Notes under the pieces: model-generated
The model's database searches: none
What the model was told of the DNA's origin: nothing
What the model saw: the letters and a program-made list of their open reading frames with translations, nothing else
Part shown: piece after piece, positions 15,093 to 24,301 of the stretch
Layout of the letters: each line of letters opens with the position of its first letter
Position numbering within the stretch: position 1 is the first letter of the stretch
Origin: Vibrio tapetis subsp. quintayensis
GTDB taxonomy: Bacteria; Pseudomonadota; Gammaproteobacteria; Enterobacterales; Vibrionaceae
Direction: 5' to 3'
Length of the DNA stretch: 64,000 nt
Assembly (NCBI RefSeq): GCF_030409945.1
Contig: NZ_JAUFQV010000036.1
Coordinates: 1-64,000, forward strand
Position numbers and translations under genes: made by a program

Positions 15093-17783
15093 ATGACCAT
15101 CAATAAAATGCCCGAATCCACATTAGTGCCACCCAAAAATGCGGAAGTGATCACCACCGCTTGTGACTATTGCGTTGTTGCGTGTGGCTATAAAGTGTAT
15201 CGCTGGCCAGTCGGCACACCTTCCGGTGGGCCAAAAGCCAGTGACAATGCATTTGGAATCGATTTCCCTAGCCACGTTTTGCAAGCCTGGGTATCACCAG
15301 AGCAACATAATATCGTCCAACACAACGGCAAACCTCATCATGTTGTTATCATTGCCGACAGAGACACCAAAGTGGTAAACAAAGGGGGAGACTCCTCCGT
15401 TCGCGGTGGCTTGTTAGCGAAGAAAGTCTATAACCCAGAAACGCCAACAAAAGATCGACTCAAACAGCCGTTGGTAAGAATTAATGGCGAATTGCAGCCT
15501 GTCGATTGGAGCTTCGCGCTCGATATTGCAGCGCAAGTAGGACGACATGTGATTGATACTCATGGTGCAAACAGCTATTGCGTTAAAACCTATTCTTATC
15601 AGTACATAGAAAATACCTACGCGATCACCAAGTACGCGTTGCGTCATGTAAATACCGCCAATTTCTCATTTCATGATACGCCATCCGATGTAACGGCGAC
15701 GCCGGGCTTTCGTGATGCAGGGTTTGATAACTTTGCCCCCTCCTATGAAGACTGGGGGGCAGCTGACACCTTAATGATTTGCGGTACCGACCCGTACGAA
15801 ACTAAAACCATTATTTTTACTCAGTTCATCATGCCTGCCGTACAAAAGGGCATGAAAACCGTCATTCTTAATCCACGTGAAACCGCCGGTATCGCGTGGC
15901 TAAAGCAGCAAGGTGGGCTCCATTTAGATGTTAATCCAGGAACCGATAACCTCGTTCTAGGCGCGATCATTCGAGTGATCTTGGAAAACAATTGGCAAGA
16001 CAGTGAGTGGATTGAAAATTGGGTAAATAATCAGTGGGAGTCCAATTCCGGTTTCGGTCAAGGCACACGAAACACGCCATGGCAGTGGCGAACCACGTGG
16101 GGAAAATTCCAAACTGATGGGTTTGAAGATTACAAAAAATGGTTACTTGAACAAAAAGAATACCACCCAACTTATGCCGCGAGCATTGCAGGTATAGAGG
16201 AAAGTAAAATCTTTACAGCGGCACAAATGCTTGCAAAACCAGTGCATGGTAAAAGGGTTAAATCTTCTATCGGCATAGAAAAAGGCTTCTATTGGTCTAA
16301 TAACACGGGTAACACCAATGCCATTGCTTCTTTGGCGACAGTGATAGGCACTGGCGGCCGTGAGGGGAGAGTCATTGGTCGATTTGGTGGCCATCAACGA
16401 GGTGGGGTTGCGGGTGGTAAGTTACCACGAAATAAATCGCCTGAAAAAGTGCCCGGCCGAAGACGCAGGGCGATTGATACCGATCGTTATCTGTATTCTG
16501 GTCATACTCGAATGGCTCACGTGATTGGTACCACTTGGATACAATCGATGTGTGGCAGTTACGGATTAAAAGATAAGTTCGTCGAGCTGACTAGCGGTAA
16601 CCCACATCAAGTGACTCATAAAGACAAGCAACACATCATTGAAACGTTGAAACGCAGGGCAGACTTAGGTGGTCTGGTGGTGGTCAATCAGGATATCTAT
16701 TTGCGCGACCCAATCGGTAAGCAATTTGCCGACATCATTTTCCCGGCAGCAACGTGGGGGGAAGAAAATTTCATGCGCGCGAATGGCGAGCGAAGGTTGC
16801 GTTTATATCAGAAGTTTTCCGATGCCCCGGGGGACTCAAAGCCAGACTGGTGGATTGTTGCACAATTGGCAACGCGCATGGGCTTTGATGGCTTTGATTG
16901 GCAAAACAGCAACGAAGTGGCCGAAGAGTCGTCTCGTTTTAGCCGAGGTAGCCGAAAAGATTTTAATATGATCAAAGTAGCCGCTCGTGAAGAAGGCAAA
17001 ACACTGCATCAGAAATTGGCCGAATATGGCACCGAAGGGATTCAGGGCCCTGTGTTTTATAACTATGAAACCAAACAGTTGGTTGGAACCAAGCGCCTAC
17101 ACGATACCGAAATGACCTGGCAAGAACTGGGTGAAAAAGGGTTACAAGACGGCCCGCAAGGTGCCAATATCATGACCAAACAGCTGACTCGGTTTAATAG
17201 CCAAACAGGTAAAGTTAACCTGCAAAAACACCCGTGGGATCTGTTCAGTGATTTTCATGCATGGTTAACGCCTAAAAAAGACGAATTGTGGTTCTCTAAT
17301 GGGCGAATTAATGAGATATGGCAGTCTGGTTTTGATGATGTAGAGCGCAGAGATTACATCAAGCATCGCTGGCCGTATAACTGGGTTGAAATTCATCCTG
17401 AAGATGCCAAAAAACGTGGGATTGAAGCCGGTGATGAAGTATTGCTGTATTCAGACAGGGTCGCAAACTTTAAAGACACCATTCTAGGAGTGGATGACGA
17501 TGCGTTTCAGTTCTCTTCTCTGATGAAAAACGGTCACATTCAATTGGATTACGCCGAAATAAAAGCAGTGGCGATCGTGACAAACGCCACCAAAAAGGGC
17601 GTTCTGTTTTGTAACTTTATGGACATGAAAAATCCGGCGAATGCGTTAACCACACGTATGGTAGATCAAATAAGCGGTAACTATAATTACAAAATGGGCA
17701 TTGCGAATATTAAGAAAATCGGCGAGTCGGAATACAAGCACCAATTTACGGGCTTTTCATTTGCCCCGAGGAATATTGTATGA
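15093..17783 (+). CDS. idrA: Molybdopterin oxidoreductase large subunit, iodate reductase (IdrA)-like
   Basis: 896 aa, DMSO reductase superfamily, arsenite-oxidase-like branch. The N-terminal cluster motif is C24-x2-C27-x3-C31 (CDYCVVACGY), the spacing for a [3Fe-4S] cluster in AioA-type enzymes. Molybdopterin-binding regions follow (ICGTDPYETKT, VILNPRETAG, FADIIFPAATWGEENFMRANGERR). There is no signal peptide, consistent with export together with the Tat-bearing Rieske subunit. The ribosome binding site GGAGG is well placed. The family alternatives are arsenite oxidase (aioA) and iodate reductase (idrA). The two di-haem peroxidase genes in the same operon, and the absence of arsenic genes or a dedicated cytochrome, favour idrA. 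Substrate assignment is inference. Confidence 0.82.
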   Translation: MTINKMPESTLVPPKNAEVITTACDYCVVACGYKVYRWPVGTPSGGPKASDNAFGIDFPSHVLQAWVSPEQHNIVQHNGKPHHVVIIADRDTKVVNKGGDSSVRGGLLAKKVYNPETPTKDRLKQPLVRINGELQPVDWSFALDIAAQVGRHVIDTHGANSYCVKTYSYQYIENTYAITKYALRHVNTANFSFHDTPSDVTATPGFRDAGFDNFAPSYEDWGAADTLMICGTDPYETKTIIFTQFIMPAVQKGMKTVILNPRETAGIAWLKQQGGLHLDVNPGTDNLVLGAIIRVILENNWQDSEWIENWVNNQWESNSGFGQGTRNTPWQWRTTWGKFQTDGFEDYKKWLLEQKEYHPTYAASIAGIEESKIFTAAQMLAKPVHGKRVKSSIGIEKGFYWSNNTGNTNAIASLATVIGTGGREGRVIGRFGGHQRGGVAGGKLPRNKSPEKVPGRRRRAIDTDRYLYSGHTRMAHVIGTTWIQSMCGSYGLKDKFVELTSGNPHQVTHKDKQHIIETLKRRADLGGLVVVNQDIYLRDPIGKQFADIIFPAATWGEENFMRANGERRLRLYQKFSDAPGDSKPDWWIVAQLATRMGFDGFDWQNSNEVAEESSRFSRGSRKDFNMIKVAAREEGKTLHQKLAEYGTEGIQGPVFYNYETKQLVGTKRLHDTEMTWQELGEKGLQDGPQGANIMTKQLTRFNSQTGKVNLQKHPWDLFSDFHAWLTPKKDELWFSNGRINEIWQSGFDDVERRDYIKHRWPYNWVEIHPEDAKKRGIEAGDEVLLYSDRVANFKDTILGVDDDAFQFSSLMKNGHIQLDYAEIKAVAIVTNATKKGVLFCNFMDMKNPANALTTRMVDQISGNYNYKMGIANIKKIGESEYKHQFTGFSFAPRNIV

Positions 17784-17880
17784 AGCTTGTAGATATTGGT
17801 AAGGTTTGAGGTTAATTAGGCCTTATAAAGCGTTACCTACAAGCCATTATTTATTGGACCATTACTGTTAAATAATAGAC

Positions 17881-17912
17881 AAAAAAACAGCGCGAGAAGC
17901 GCTGTTTTTTTT
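17881..17912. terminator. Bidirectional terminator between idrA and pseudoazurin genes
   Basis: ACAGCGC and GCGCTGT form the stem, flanked by seven A's and eight T's (stem extended to 17881-17893/17899-17911). It serves both the operon on the + strand and the pseudoazurin gene on the - strand. Confidence 0.9.
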
Positions 17913-17933
17913 ATTAATAGTAACCAATATTAC

Positions 17934-18389
17934 TTAGTTAAGTTTTTCTTCAGCCTTGTCTAATAAATCTTGCATTTTGGCTTGTGAACGACGACTGACG
18001 CGTTTCTTCGCCGCCGCTCGAGCTTCAACAATATTAATGCTCGGGTCGCCCACAACCACCAAAGCGACCATACCGTGGCGGTGATGCACTTTGCATTTTA
18101 TGCCATACACGCCCGGTTTATCGAACGTCACTTCTTTCGCGTTAGAGCCAGAAATCATGATTGGCTCAGCACCCTCTGGCAGCATTCCTTGGATACTGTG
18201 CGCTGTGTGAGAACCTACCGTGCCTTTAAATAGCACTTTATCTCCGGGCTGTATTTCTACGTAATCAGGAATGAACTGGTACATTTTATCTATGTTTTCA
18301 GAGTTCATGTCCATCACTTGTTTAATGACTTTTGTTTCTGCAAAACTGGGAGCGGCGATAAGACACAGAAATATTAATAGGATTCTCAT
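17934..18389 (-). CDS. Pseudoazurin (periplasmic type I blue copper protein)
   Basis: 151 aa with a signal peptide (LLIFLCLIAAPSFA). Cupredoxin fold with the expected copper ligands: His in VGSHTAHS, and Cys, His and Met in IKCKVHHRHGM. The C-terminal helical, Lys/Arg-rich extension is normal for pseudoazurins and is used for docking. It shuttles electrons in the periplasm, classically to nitrite or nitrous oxide reductase. Here it converges on the idr-like operon and the same window encodes NosZ, so either enzyme could be its partner. It has its own promoter region and a shared terminator. Confidence 0.9.
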   Translation of the reverse strand: MRILLIFLCLIAAPSFAETKVIKQVMDMNSENIDKMYQFIPDYVEIQPGDKVLFKGTVGSHTAHSIQGMLPEGAEPIMISGSNAKEVTFDKPGVYGIKCKVHHRHGMVALVVVGDPSINIVEARAAAKKRVSRRSQAKMQDLLDKAEEKLN

Positions 18390-18458
18390 TGAACAACTCT
18401 TTACTGAATGATGTATTCACCATGCTAATAGATTTAATCGTATATCTAAAGATTTAGT

Positions 18459-18473
18459 TGAGATTTATTCTCA
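18459..18473 (-). promoter_or_regulatory. Weak Fur-like palindrome upstream of the pseudoazurin gene
   Basis: TGAGA-N5-TCTCA. Against the 7-1-7 Fur pattern TGATAATNATTATCA it matches 12 of 14 fixed positions. It lies 70 bp upstream of the start codon. This is suggestive only. Confidence 0.3.
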
Positions 18474-18489
18474 TTAATTGAACGTGAGA

Positions 18490-19395
18490 TCAGGGGGTTA
18501 CCGCTTTAACGAAATTGGCACGAAGATACTCAGAGAAAGCATTGACCTGTGCTGGCACTCCCGTTCTTGAAGGCATCAGCAAGCTCAATTGTGCTGCGCC
18601 TGCGATCCAATCAGGCAGTATTCTCGTTAAGCTTCCTGTTTGAACTCGTGAATGGCAAGCATAGGCGGGCAGTGCAACAATCCCCAGGCCTTTACTGGCC
18701 GCGAGCGACAATGTCTCCATATCATCGGAACGAAATCTTGTGTTCAACTGAATTTGAGTTTTAATTCCGTCGCAATGTTCCAAATGTAATATGTCATTGC
18801 GGTTTCGCCATCCGACTTTTAGAAATGGGAGATCATTGAGCGCATATGGTGAGTCGGGTAGACCGTGGCGTTCAATAAAAGGTGTTCCGACAAATAAATG
18901 CCATTCTACCGTCGCGAGCTTTTTTTGAATCAGGGTTGAATCTGGCAGCGTCGCCATATGACCACGTATCACCAAATCTATCCCTTGTGACACTAGGTCA
19001 ATCGTATCATTTGAGACATGCTGTTCGAGTTGAACTTGCGGTTGCTCAATAGCAAAGTCGGTGACTATCTCTTTGAGTGCAAATTGAGCGACACCGACTG
19101 AACAACTAATTCGAACCTTTCCTGAAAGCGAGTTCATCATAGGCTGAACCGATGCTTCAGCCCGTTCCATGTTATCTAGCACTAGCCGAGCATGTTGGTA
19201 AAACTTGTCGCCTGCGTCGGTTACAGAAATACTGCGAGACGTGCGTTGAATGAGCCGGATATTTAGCCGTTCTTCCAGTTGGCTTACGTGGCGGCTTAAC
19301 CTCGACTTGGGAACACCAAGCGTGCGGGCTGCGGCAGAAAATCCTTTTTTCTCTACAACGTGAACAAAATAAAAGTAGTCGTTTAAATCTATCAT
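18490..19395 (-). CDS. LysR family regulator, divergent from the pirin gene
   Basis: 301 aa. The N-terminal winged HTH includes GFSAAARTLGVPKSRLSRHVSQLEERL, with the C-terminal effector-binding domain from about residue 90. The start ATG at 19395 faces the pirin gene across about 110 bp that contains GTTC-N8-GAAC (19410-19425), a possible binding site. Divergent placement suggests it controls the pirin and flavin reductase genes. LysR proteins of this branch often sense quinone or redox compounds, but the effector here is unknown. Confidence 0.88.
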   Translation of the reverse strand: MIDLNDYFYFVHVVEKKGFSAAARTLGVPKSRLSRHVSQLEERLNIRLIQRTSRSISVTDAGDKFYQHARLVLDNMERAEASVQPMMNSLSGKVRISCSVGVAQFALKEIVTDFAIEQPQVQLEQHVSNDTIDLVSQGIDLVIRGHMATLPDSTLIQKKLATVEWHLFVGTPFIERHGLPDSPYALNDLPFLKVGWRNRNDILHLEHCDGIKTQIQLNTRFRSDDMETLSLAASKGLGIVALPAYACHSRVQTGSLTRILPDWIAGAAQLSLLMPSRTGVPAQVNAFSEYLRANFVKAVTP

Positions 19396-19504
19396 GGCTT
19401 TCCTTGTTCCAAATATAGAACGATGAGTCTGATTTCTGTCTATTTTATGGTCACATTTTGATTGCTATTCTAATTTCAAATCAAACATGGAACGGTAGAG
19501 AATA

Positions 19505-20382
19505 ATGAATTCAACAAAACATATCAAACAAGAGCAAATTAGCGGCGTGGGTACTTCTTCAGTAGTAGCGGGTAACTCATTGAAAGTAGGCACTGGCTTT
19601 ACAGGTAGAGGCTTTCGATATACTGACTTTAACGGCGTGATGGACCCTCTTATTATGGTGGATCATTATCGAATGACAGAACCAACATTCGGTGATCATC
19701 CCCATGCTGGGCTATCCGCTGTGTCGGTACTTTTTGAAGACACTGAAGGCGCATTTAACAATCGAGATTCACTAGGGAATGATTTTGATATACACGCGGG
19801 TGACCTTTACTGGTTAAATGCAGGAAAAGGAGCGGTACATGACGAAGCGCCAAGAGAGGGTGCAAGCATTCATGGGTTACAGCTATTCGTGAACTTACCG
19901 TCTTTGCAGAAGAAAGAATCGCCGTCGTCCCTGCATGTAAAAAGTGAGCACATGCCGATTATTGAGTCTGAGGGGAGCAGAGTACGTCTTGTGCTTGGTG
20001 AATCGAATGGGCTAAGCGGAGCAAGCTCTCCAGTGCTGCCGTTCACTATCTTGGATGGAAGAGTCGCACAAGCAAAGCGTTTTAAACATGATGTGCAGTC
20101 GGATCATAGCGCTTGGATATACGCGGTGTCAGGCAGCGTTGAATTACGAACCGACAGTGCAGTATTGTGCTTGAAAAAGGTGAATCCATTGCGGTGAATG
20201 CTGAGGGGCATCAAACATTGCAGGTCACCGGTAAAAGTAACGGAGACAGTCATTTTGTTGTGTTGTCTGGTAAAGCAACCCAAGAGCATTTTGTGCAAAG
20301 AGGCCCATTTGCGATGAATTCAGAGCAAGAGATTGAGCTTGTTATGAAGTCTTACGAAGAGGGCTTGTTGGGCCGTGTTTAA
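19505..20382 (+). pseudogene. Pirin family protein, interrupted by a frameshift
   Basis: The first frame (19505-20197) encodes the pirin cupin core with FGDHPHAGLSAVSVLFE, DIHAGDLYWLNAGKGAVHDE and IHGLQLFVNLP, then runs into an unrelated tail after about residue 220. The remaining pirin C-terminus (LEKGESIAVNAEG to EEGLLGRV) continues in the +2 frame up to 20382. A single missing base near 20160-20165 would restore one protein of about 292 aa. No slippery heptamer is visible, so this is a mutation or a sequencing error, not programmed frameshifting. Pirins are iron-binding cupins, some with quercetinase activity. The metal-ligand domain (first half) is intact. Confidence 0.75.
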
Positions 20383-20449
20383 GCGGTACTCGCAGGACGC
20401 TATTCAAACAATGACTCAACACTCTTAATTATCGGAAAAGGAAACACTA

Positions 20450-20977
20450 ATGAAGATTCTCGCGTTCGCCGCAAGCAATAGCATTCAATCCATCAACAAA
20501 CAATTGGTCATATTGGCTTCAAAGCAGTTGGGATCCCATGATGTTGAAATCATAAACATCAACGATTTTGAGCTACCGATATACAGCATTGATTTAGAAA
20601 CCCAATTCGGCATCCCTGATGCGGTGCATGCTTTCAGAGACAAAATAGCGAAAGCCGATGGATTGCTTATTTCATTTGCAGAGCACAATGGTGGTTATAC
20701 CGTGGCTTATAAAAACTTGTTTGATTGGGCCAGTCGCGTAAATATGGGGGTGTATCAAGGAACCCCAACGGTTATGCTTTCAACATCACCGGGTGGTGGT
20801 GGAGCAGGAAATGTTCTTGCGACGGCGGTGAATTCTGCCAAGTATTTTGAAGGCAATGTGGTTGCTTCGATGTCATTGCCAAGTTTCTATGAAAACTTCG
20901 ATGTGGATACAGGTGAAATTACGGATGAAAAGTTGAAAGAAAAATTCAGAGCAACGGTTTTAGCGTTAACTGCGTAA
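20450..20977 (+). CDS. NADPH-dependent FMN reductase family protein
   Basis: 175 aa flavodoxin-like fold. The phosphate-binding loop is ASNSIQSINKQL near the N-terminus. PIYSIDLETQFGIPDAV and AEHNGGYTVAYKNLFDWASR follow, the latter being the isoalloxazine-binding region of the family, and then STSPGGGGAGN. It likely reduces quinones, chromate or azo compounds with NAD(P)H via FMN. It follows the pirin gene by about 70 bp with ribosome binding site AAAAGGAAA, and the LysR-pirin-reductase trio is a common redox-response module. It ends at a bidirectional terminator. Confidence 0.88.
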   Translation: MKILAFAASNSIQSINKQLVILASKQLGSHDVEIININDFELPIYSIDLETQFGIPDAVHAFRDKIAKADGLLISFAEHNGGYTVAYKNLFDWASRVNMGVYQGTPTVMLSTSPGGGGAGNVLATAVNSAKYFEGNVVASMSLPSFYENFDVDTGEITDEKLKEKFRATVLALTA

Positions 20978-21031
20978 TCGAGCCTGCGAATGATCAGCCG
21001 CCATTATGAACAAAATCAATTAAGCAAAAAA

Positions 21032-21060
21032 AAGTGCAATGAGTCAAACTCATTGCACTT
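21032..21060. terminator. Bidirectional terminator
   Basis: AAGTGCAATGAG (21032-21043) pairs with CTCATTGCACTT (21049-21060), loop TCAAA. A's on the left and T's on the right allow use by both the FMN reductase gene and the converging COG2509 gene. Confidence 0.85.
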
Positions 21061-21103
21061 CGTATTTAGGGCTTTATCGCTGTCTGTGGTTTTGTCGGCT
21101 AAC

Positions 21104-22711
21104 TTATGCTTCTTCAACCATCGCGAGTGCTAATGCTTCTGCGGCTTTAATTCCGTCGATACCCGCAGACAAAATACCACCTGCGTAACCTGCGCCTTCA
21201 CCAGCAGGGTAGAAGCCTTTCAAGTTAACGCTTTGGTAATCTTTACCGCGCTTGATGCACAGTGGCGATGATGTACGAGTTTCTACACCTGTGAGTAGGC
21301 CGTCTGCACCTGCGAAGCCTTTAATCTTCTTATCAAATGCTGGAATGGCTTCACGGATTGCTTCAATCGCAAAGTCAGGTAATGCTTGCGCAAGATCCGT
21401 CAGTTTAATACCAGGAGTGAACGAGGGTTCAACTTCGCCAATCGCACTTGGATCGCGGCCTTTTAGGAAGTCACCAATTTTTTGTGCTGGTGCATCGTAG
21501 TTTTCGCCACCTAAGCGGTAGGCGGCACTTTCAAGTTCACGTTGGAAACGAATGCCGGCTAGTGGGTCGCCTGGGTAGTCTTGTTCTGGTGAAATACCCA
21601 CAACAATGGCGCTGTTTGCGTTACGCTCTGCACGAGAGTATTGGCTCATTCCGTTGGTAACAACGCGGCCTTCTTCGGAGGTTGCAGCAACAACAGTACC
21701 ACCTGGGCACATACAGAAACTGTAAACAGTACGGCCATTTTTGCAGTGATGAACCAGTTTATAATCAGCGGCACCTAAAATAGGGTTACCTGCATTTTTG
21801 CCAAAACGTGCTTCATCAATAACAGATTGCTTGTGTTCAATACGGAAACCAACAGAAAATGGTTTTGCTTCCATGTAAACACCGCGCTCATGCAGCATCT
21901 CAAAGGTGTCACGTGCACTGTGGCCTACCGCTAAAATAACGTGGCGAGACTTAATCTCTTCACCGTTAGACAACGTTAAGCCCGTGATTTGACCATCTTC
22001 CATGTGTAGGTCATCAACACGAGTGCTGAATCGAATTTCACCACCTAGCTCGATGATCTTCGCACGCATTTTTTCAATCATGGTGACCAGTTTGAACGTA
22101 CCAATGTGAGGCTTGCTTACGTAACGAATTTCTTCAGGAGCACCCGATGCGACGAATTCTTCAATGACTTTACGGCCGTAATGCTTCGGATCTTTTACTT
22201 GGCTATACAATTTGCCATCAGAAAAAGTACCTGCGCCGCCTTCACCAAACTGAACGTTTGATTCTGGGTTTAAGTTACGTTTACGCCAGAAACCAAAGGT
22301 GTCTTTAGTACGCTCACGCACTTCTTTACCGCGTTCAACCACGATTGGGTTAAAGCCCATTTGCGCTAAAACTAAAGCTGAAAACAAACCACAAGGGCCA
22401 AAGCCAATAACGACAGGGCGCTCGGTTAGGTTTTCTGGCGCTTTAGCAACAAATTTGTAGGCCATATCAGGCGTAGTTTTCACGTGCGGGTTATTCTCGA
22501 ATTGTTCGAGCAGTTGCACTTCGTTTTCAACTTCGACGTCTAGTGTGTAGATAAGCAGGATTTTAGATTTTTTACGAGCATCGTAGCCACGTTTAAACAT
22601 ATTGAATGAGATAACTTGCTCGGCGGTCACGCCCAGCTTTTTGGTTATCGCGGCAAGAAGTGCGTCTTCCTCATGATCTAAAGGAAGCTTGATTTCATTT
22701 AAACGTATCAT
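21104..22711 (-). CDS. FAD-dependent dehydrogenase of the COG2509 family
   Basis: 535 aa from the ATG at 22711. An upstream in-frame ATG at 22750 is less likely because family members start MIRLNEIKLPLDHEE. An N-terminal domain of about 95 residues precedes the FAD Rossmann motif VIGFGPCGLFSALVLAQMG. Later come FGEGGAGTFSDGKLYS, VILAVGHSARDTFEML and the C-terminal FYPAGEGAGYAGGILSAGIDGIKAAEA. It is a conserved flavoprotein widespread in bacteria; its physiological substrate is not known. It is transcribed alone and diverges from the ferredoxin gene. Confidence 0.88.
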   Translation of the reverse strand: MIRLNEIKLPLDHEEDALLAAITKKLGVTAEQVISFNMFKRGYDARKKSKILLIYTLDVEVENEVQLLEQFENNPHVKTTPDMAYKFVAKAPENLTERPVVIGFGPCGLFSALVLAQMGFNPIVVERGKEVRERTKDTFGFWRKRNLNPESNVQFGEGGAGTFSDGKLYSQVKDPKHYGRKVIEEFVASGAPEEIRYVSKPHIGTFKLVTMIEKMRAKIIELGGEIRFSTRVDDLHMEDGQITGLTLSNGEEIKSRHVILAVGHSARDTFEMLHERGVYMEAKPFSVGFRIEHKQSVIDEARFGKNAGNPILGAADYKLVHHCKNGRTVYSFCMCPGGTVVAATSEEGRVVTNGMSQYSRAERNANSAIVVGISPEQDYPGDPLAGIRFQRELESAAYRLGGENYDAPAQKIGDFLKGRDPSAIGEVEPSFTPGIKLTDLAQALPDFAIEAIREAIPAFDKKIKGFAGADGLLTGVETRTSSPLCIKRGKDYQSVNLKGFYPAGEGAGYAGGILSAGIDGIKAAEALALAMVEEA

Positions 22712-22928
22712 GCTGATGTCTCGTTTTAGTAGGTGTCTTAGCTTAATCATTCAAATGGCTTGAACGATAGCTCACAATGGCGCGCATTTTACGTGATGTT
22801 GATTCGTCTGTCATACTTAATTCGTTAAGATAGGTTATCGAAAATATAAACCGAGCATATATTGAATTTTGTCTCTGGATCAGTATCATCGCCAATCCAC
22901 AATTTTGGCTAACGAAGAGTTTCGAATC

Positions 22929-23252
22929 ATGGCATTTGTCGTAACGGATAACTGTATACAATGTAAATACACTGACTGTGTCGCGGTATGTCCTGCTGAT
23001 GCCTTTTATGAAGGCCCGAACTTTATGGTTATAAGCCCAATTGATTGCATTGACTGTGGGTTGTGCGTGCCGGAATGCGATGCGCAAGCTATTTTTCAAG
23101 AAGATGAATTACCGGAAGATCAGCAAGTGTTTATTGCGTTAAACGAAGAGCTTGCAGAAGTATGGCCGAACATTACCGAAGTGAAACCGGCCCTTGAAGA
23201 TGCGGCGAAATGGGATGGCGTGCCTAACAAGTTGTCGATGCTGGAAAAATAG
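22929..23252 (+). CDS. fdxA: 7Fe ferredoxin FdxA
   Basis: 107 aa. N-terminal motifs are C-x2-C-x4-C-x3-CP ([15 protein letters not shown]) and [12 protein letters not shown], the arrangement for one [3Fe-4S] and one [4Fe-4S] cluster. The C-terminal extension ([15 protein letters not shown]) is characteristic of FdxA. The ATG at 22929 is chosen because the family begins [10 protein letters not shown]. It is a soluble cytoplasmic electron carrier. It is monocistronic and ends at a strong terminator. Confidence 0.93.
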   Translation: MAFVVTDNCIQCKYTDCVAVCPADAFYEGPNFMVISPIDCIDCGLCVPECDAQAIFQEDELPEDQQVFIALNEELAEVWPNITEVKPALEDAAKWDGVPNKLSMLEK

Positions 23253-23281
23253 CTCGCGCGAGTACCTAAAGAATTCAAAAA

Positions 23282-23317
23282 AACGTCATGGTTAGCTTAA
23301 CCATGACGTTTTTTTAT
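23282..23317. terminator. Bidirectional terminator after fdxA
   Basis: AACGTCATGGTTA (23282-23294) pairs with TAACCATGACGTT (23298-23310), loop GCT, followed by seven T's. Shared with the converging methyltransferase gene. Confidence 0.92.
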
Positions 23318-23361
23318 TATTAACGAGAAGCTATATTAACGAAGAGCGAACTATCCGCTTA

Positions 23362-24096
23362 TTAGCTGTGCTGGCGACGGAAGTTATCCAAAATAATGCC
23401 AGTTGCCATCGCAACATTTAAAGACTCTGCGCCACCAAATGATGGAATGGTGATTTTGTGGGTAACCTGCTTGGCGGCTTCTTCGCGTACACCATGAGAT
23501 TCGCTGCCCATCAACAAGATGCCTTCCGCTAGAAAGTCTGTGCTATGAACGCTTTCGCCTTCCAAGAATGCACCGTAGACAGGTAAATCAGCCGCAGATA
23601 AGTATTCTGGCAGGGCAAGTTGGCTAACTTGAACGCGTCCGAAGCTGCCCATTGTAGCTCTGATGGTTTTTGGGTTATATGGGTCGGCGCAGTCTGTGCT
23701 CGCAATGATGTGCTTAATGCCATACCAGTCAGCAACACGAATGATGGTGCCAAGGTTACCGGGGTCAGACACGCCGTCTAGGGCGATCATCAGACCTTCA
23801 GCAATTGGTGCTTCAACACTTGGAATCTCAACAACAGCAACCGCCGCGTTGTTACTCACAAGCGAGCTTGCTTTGGTCAACTCTTCTAATGTCGCTTCAA
23901 TACACTCAAAGCGGCTTATCTGTGCTTCATTTTGCTCTAAGAATTCTTGTGTCGCAAAAATCTGTTTGACCACGAGAGAAGCATTCACTAACTCCAGTAC
24001 ATTTTTTTCGCCTTCAACCAAAAATAAGCCAAGGGCTTTGCGTTGTTTTTTTTGATTAAGAGCACGAAGCAGTTTTAGTTGGTTTTTTGAAATCAT
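23362..24096 (-). CDS. TrmH/SpoU family RNA 2'-O-methyltransferase
   Basis: 244 aa. An N-terminal substrate-binding domain starts with KNQLKLLRALNQKKQRK and GLFLVEGEKNVLEL. A C-terminal SPOUT domain has the motifs LDGVSDPGNLGTIIRVADW, LLMGSESHGV and IPSFGGAESLNVAMATGIIL, the knotted SAM-binding region. It methylates a ribose 2'-OH in rRNA or tRNA. The N-terminal layout is like the TsnR/RlmB relatives rather than canonical TrmL, and the exact target base is unknown. It is monocistronic. Confidence 0.9.
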   Translation of the reverse strand: MISKNQLKLLRALNQKKQRKALGLFLVEGEKNVLELVNASLVVKQIFATQEFLEQNEAQISRFECIEATLEELTKASSLVSNNAAVAVVEIPSVEAPIAEGLMIALDGVSDPGNLGTIIRVADWYGIKHIIASTDCADPYNPKTIRATMGSFGRVQVSQLALPEYLSAADLPVYGAFLEGESVHSTDFLAEGILLMGSESHGVREEAAKQVTHKITIPSFGGAESLNVAMATGIILDNFRRQHS

Positions 24097-24301
24097 GGTG
24101 TTTAGTGAACTCGTAGTGTCTGGTCAGCGATTGAACTCTGGTGAACAATTGGAAATGTTCCACAGAAAAGCCGCCGCATTATAACCCTAACCCTAACTGA
24201 GATGCGAGAGAGAAAACTCGGTGGCTTTTATGATCATGCCTTTGTCTTTTAGCGCGAATTTTCTGTGGTACACTCGGCGAAAAGATTAAGTAGGTGAGAG
24301 C

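Noticed and set aside
15093-17783. Arsenite oxidase large subunit (aioA)
   Set aside because: Homology is to that branch, but the operon has two di-haem peroxidases, which is the idr pattern, and no arsenic resistance or aioSR-type genes. Kept only as the alternative.
24181-24196. Telomere-like TAACCC repeat
   Set aside because: Only about two and a half copies in a short gap; chance in AT-rich sequence.
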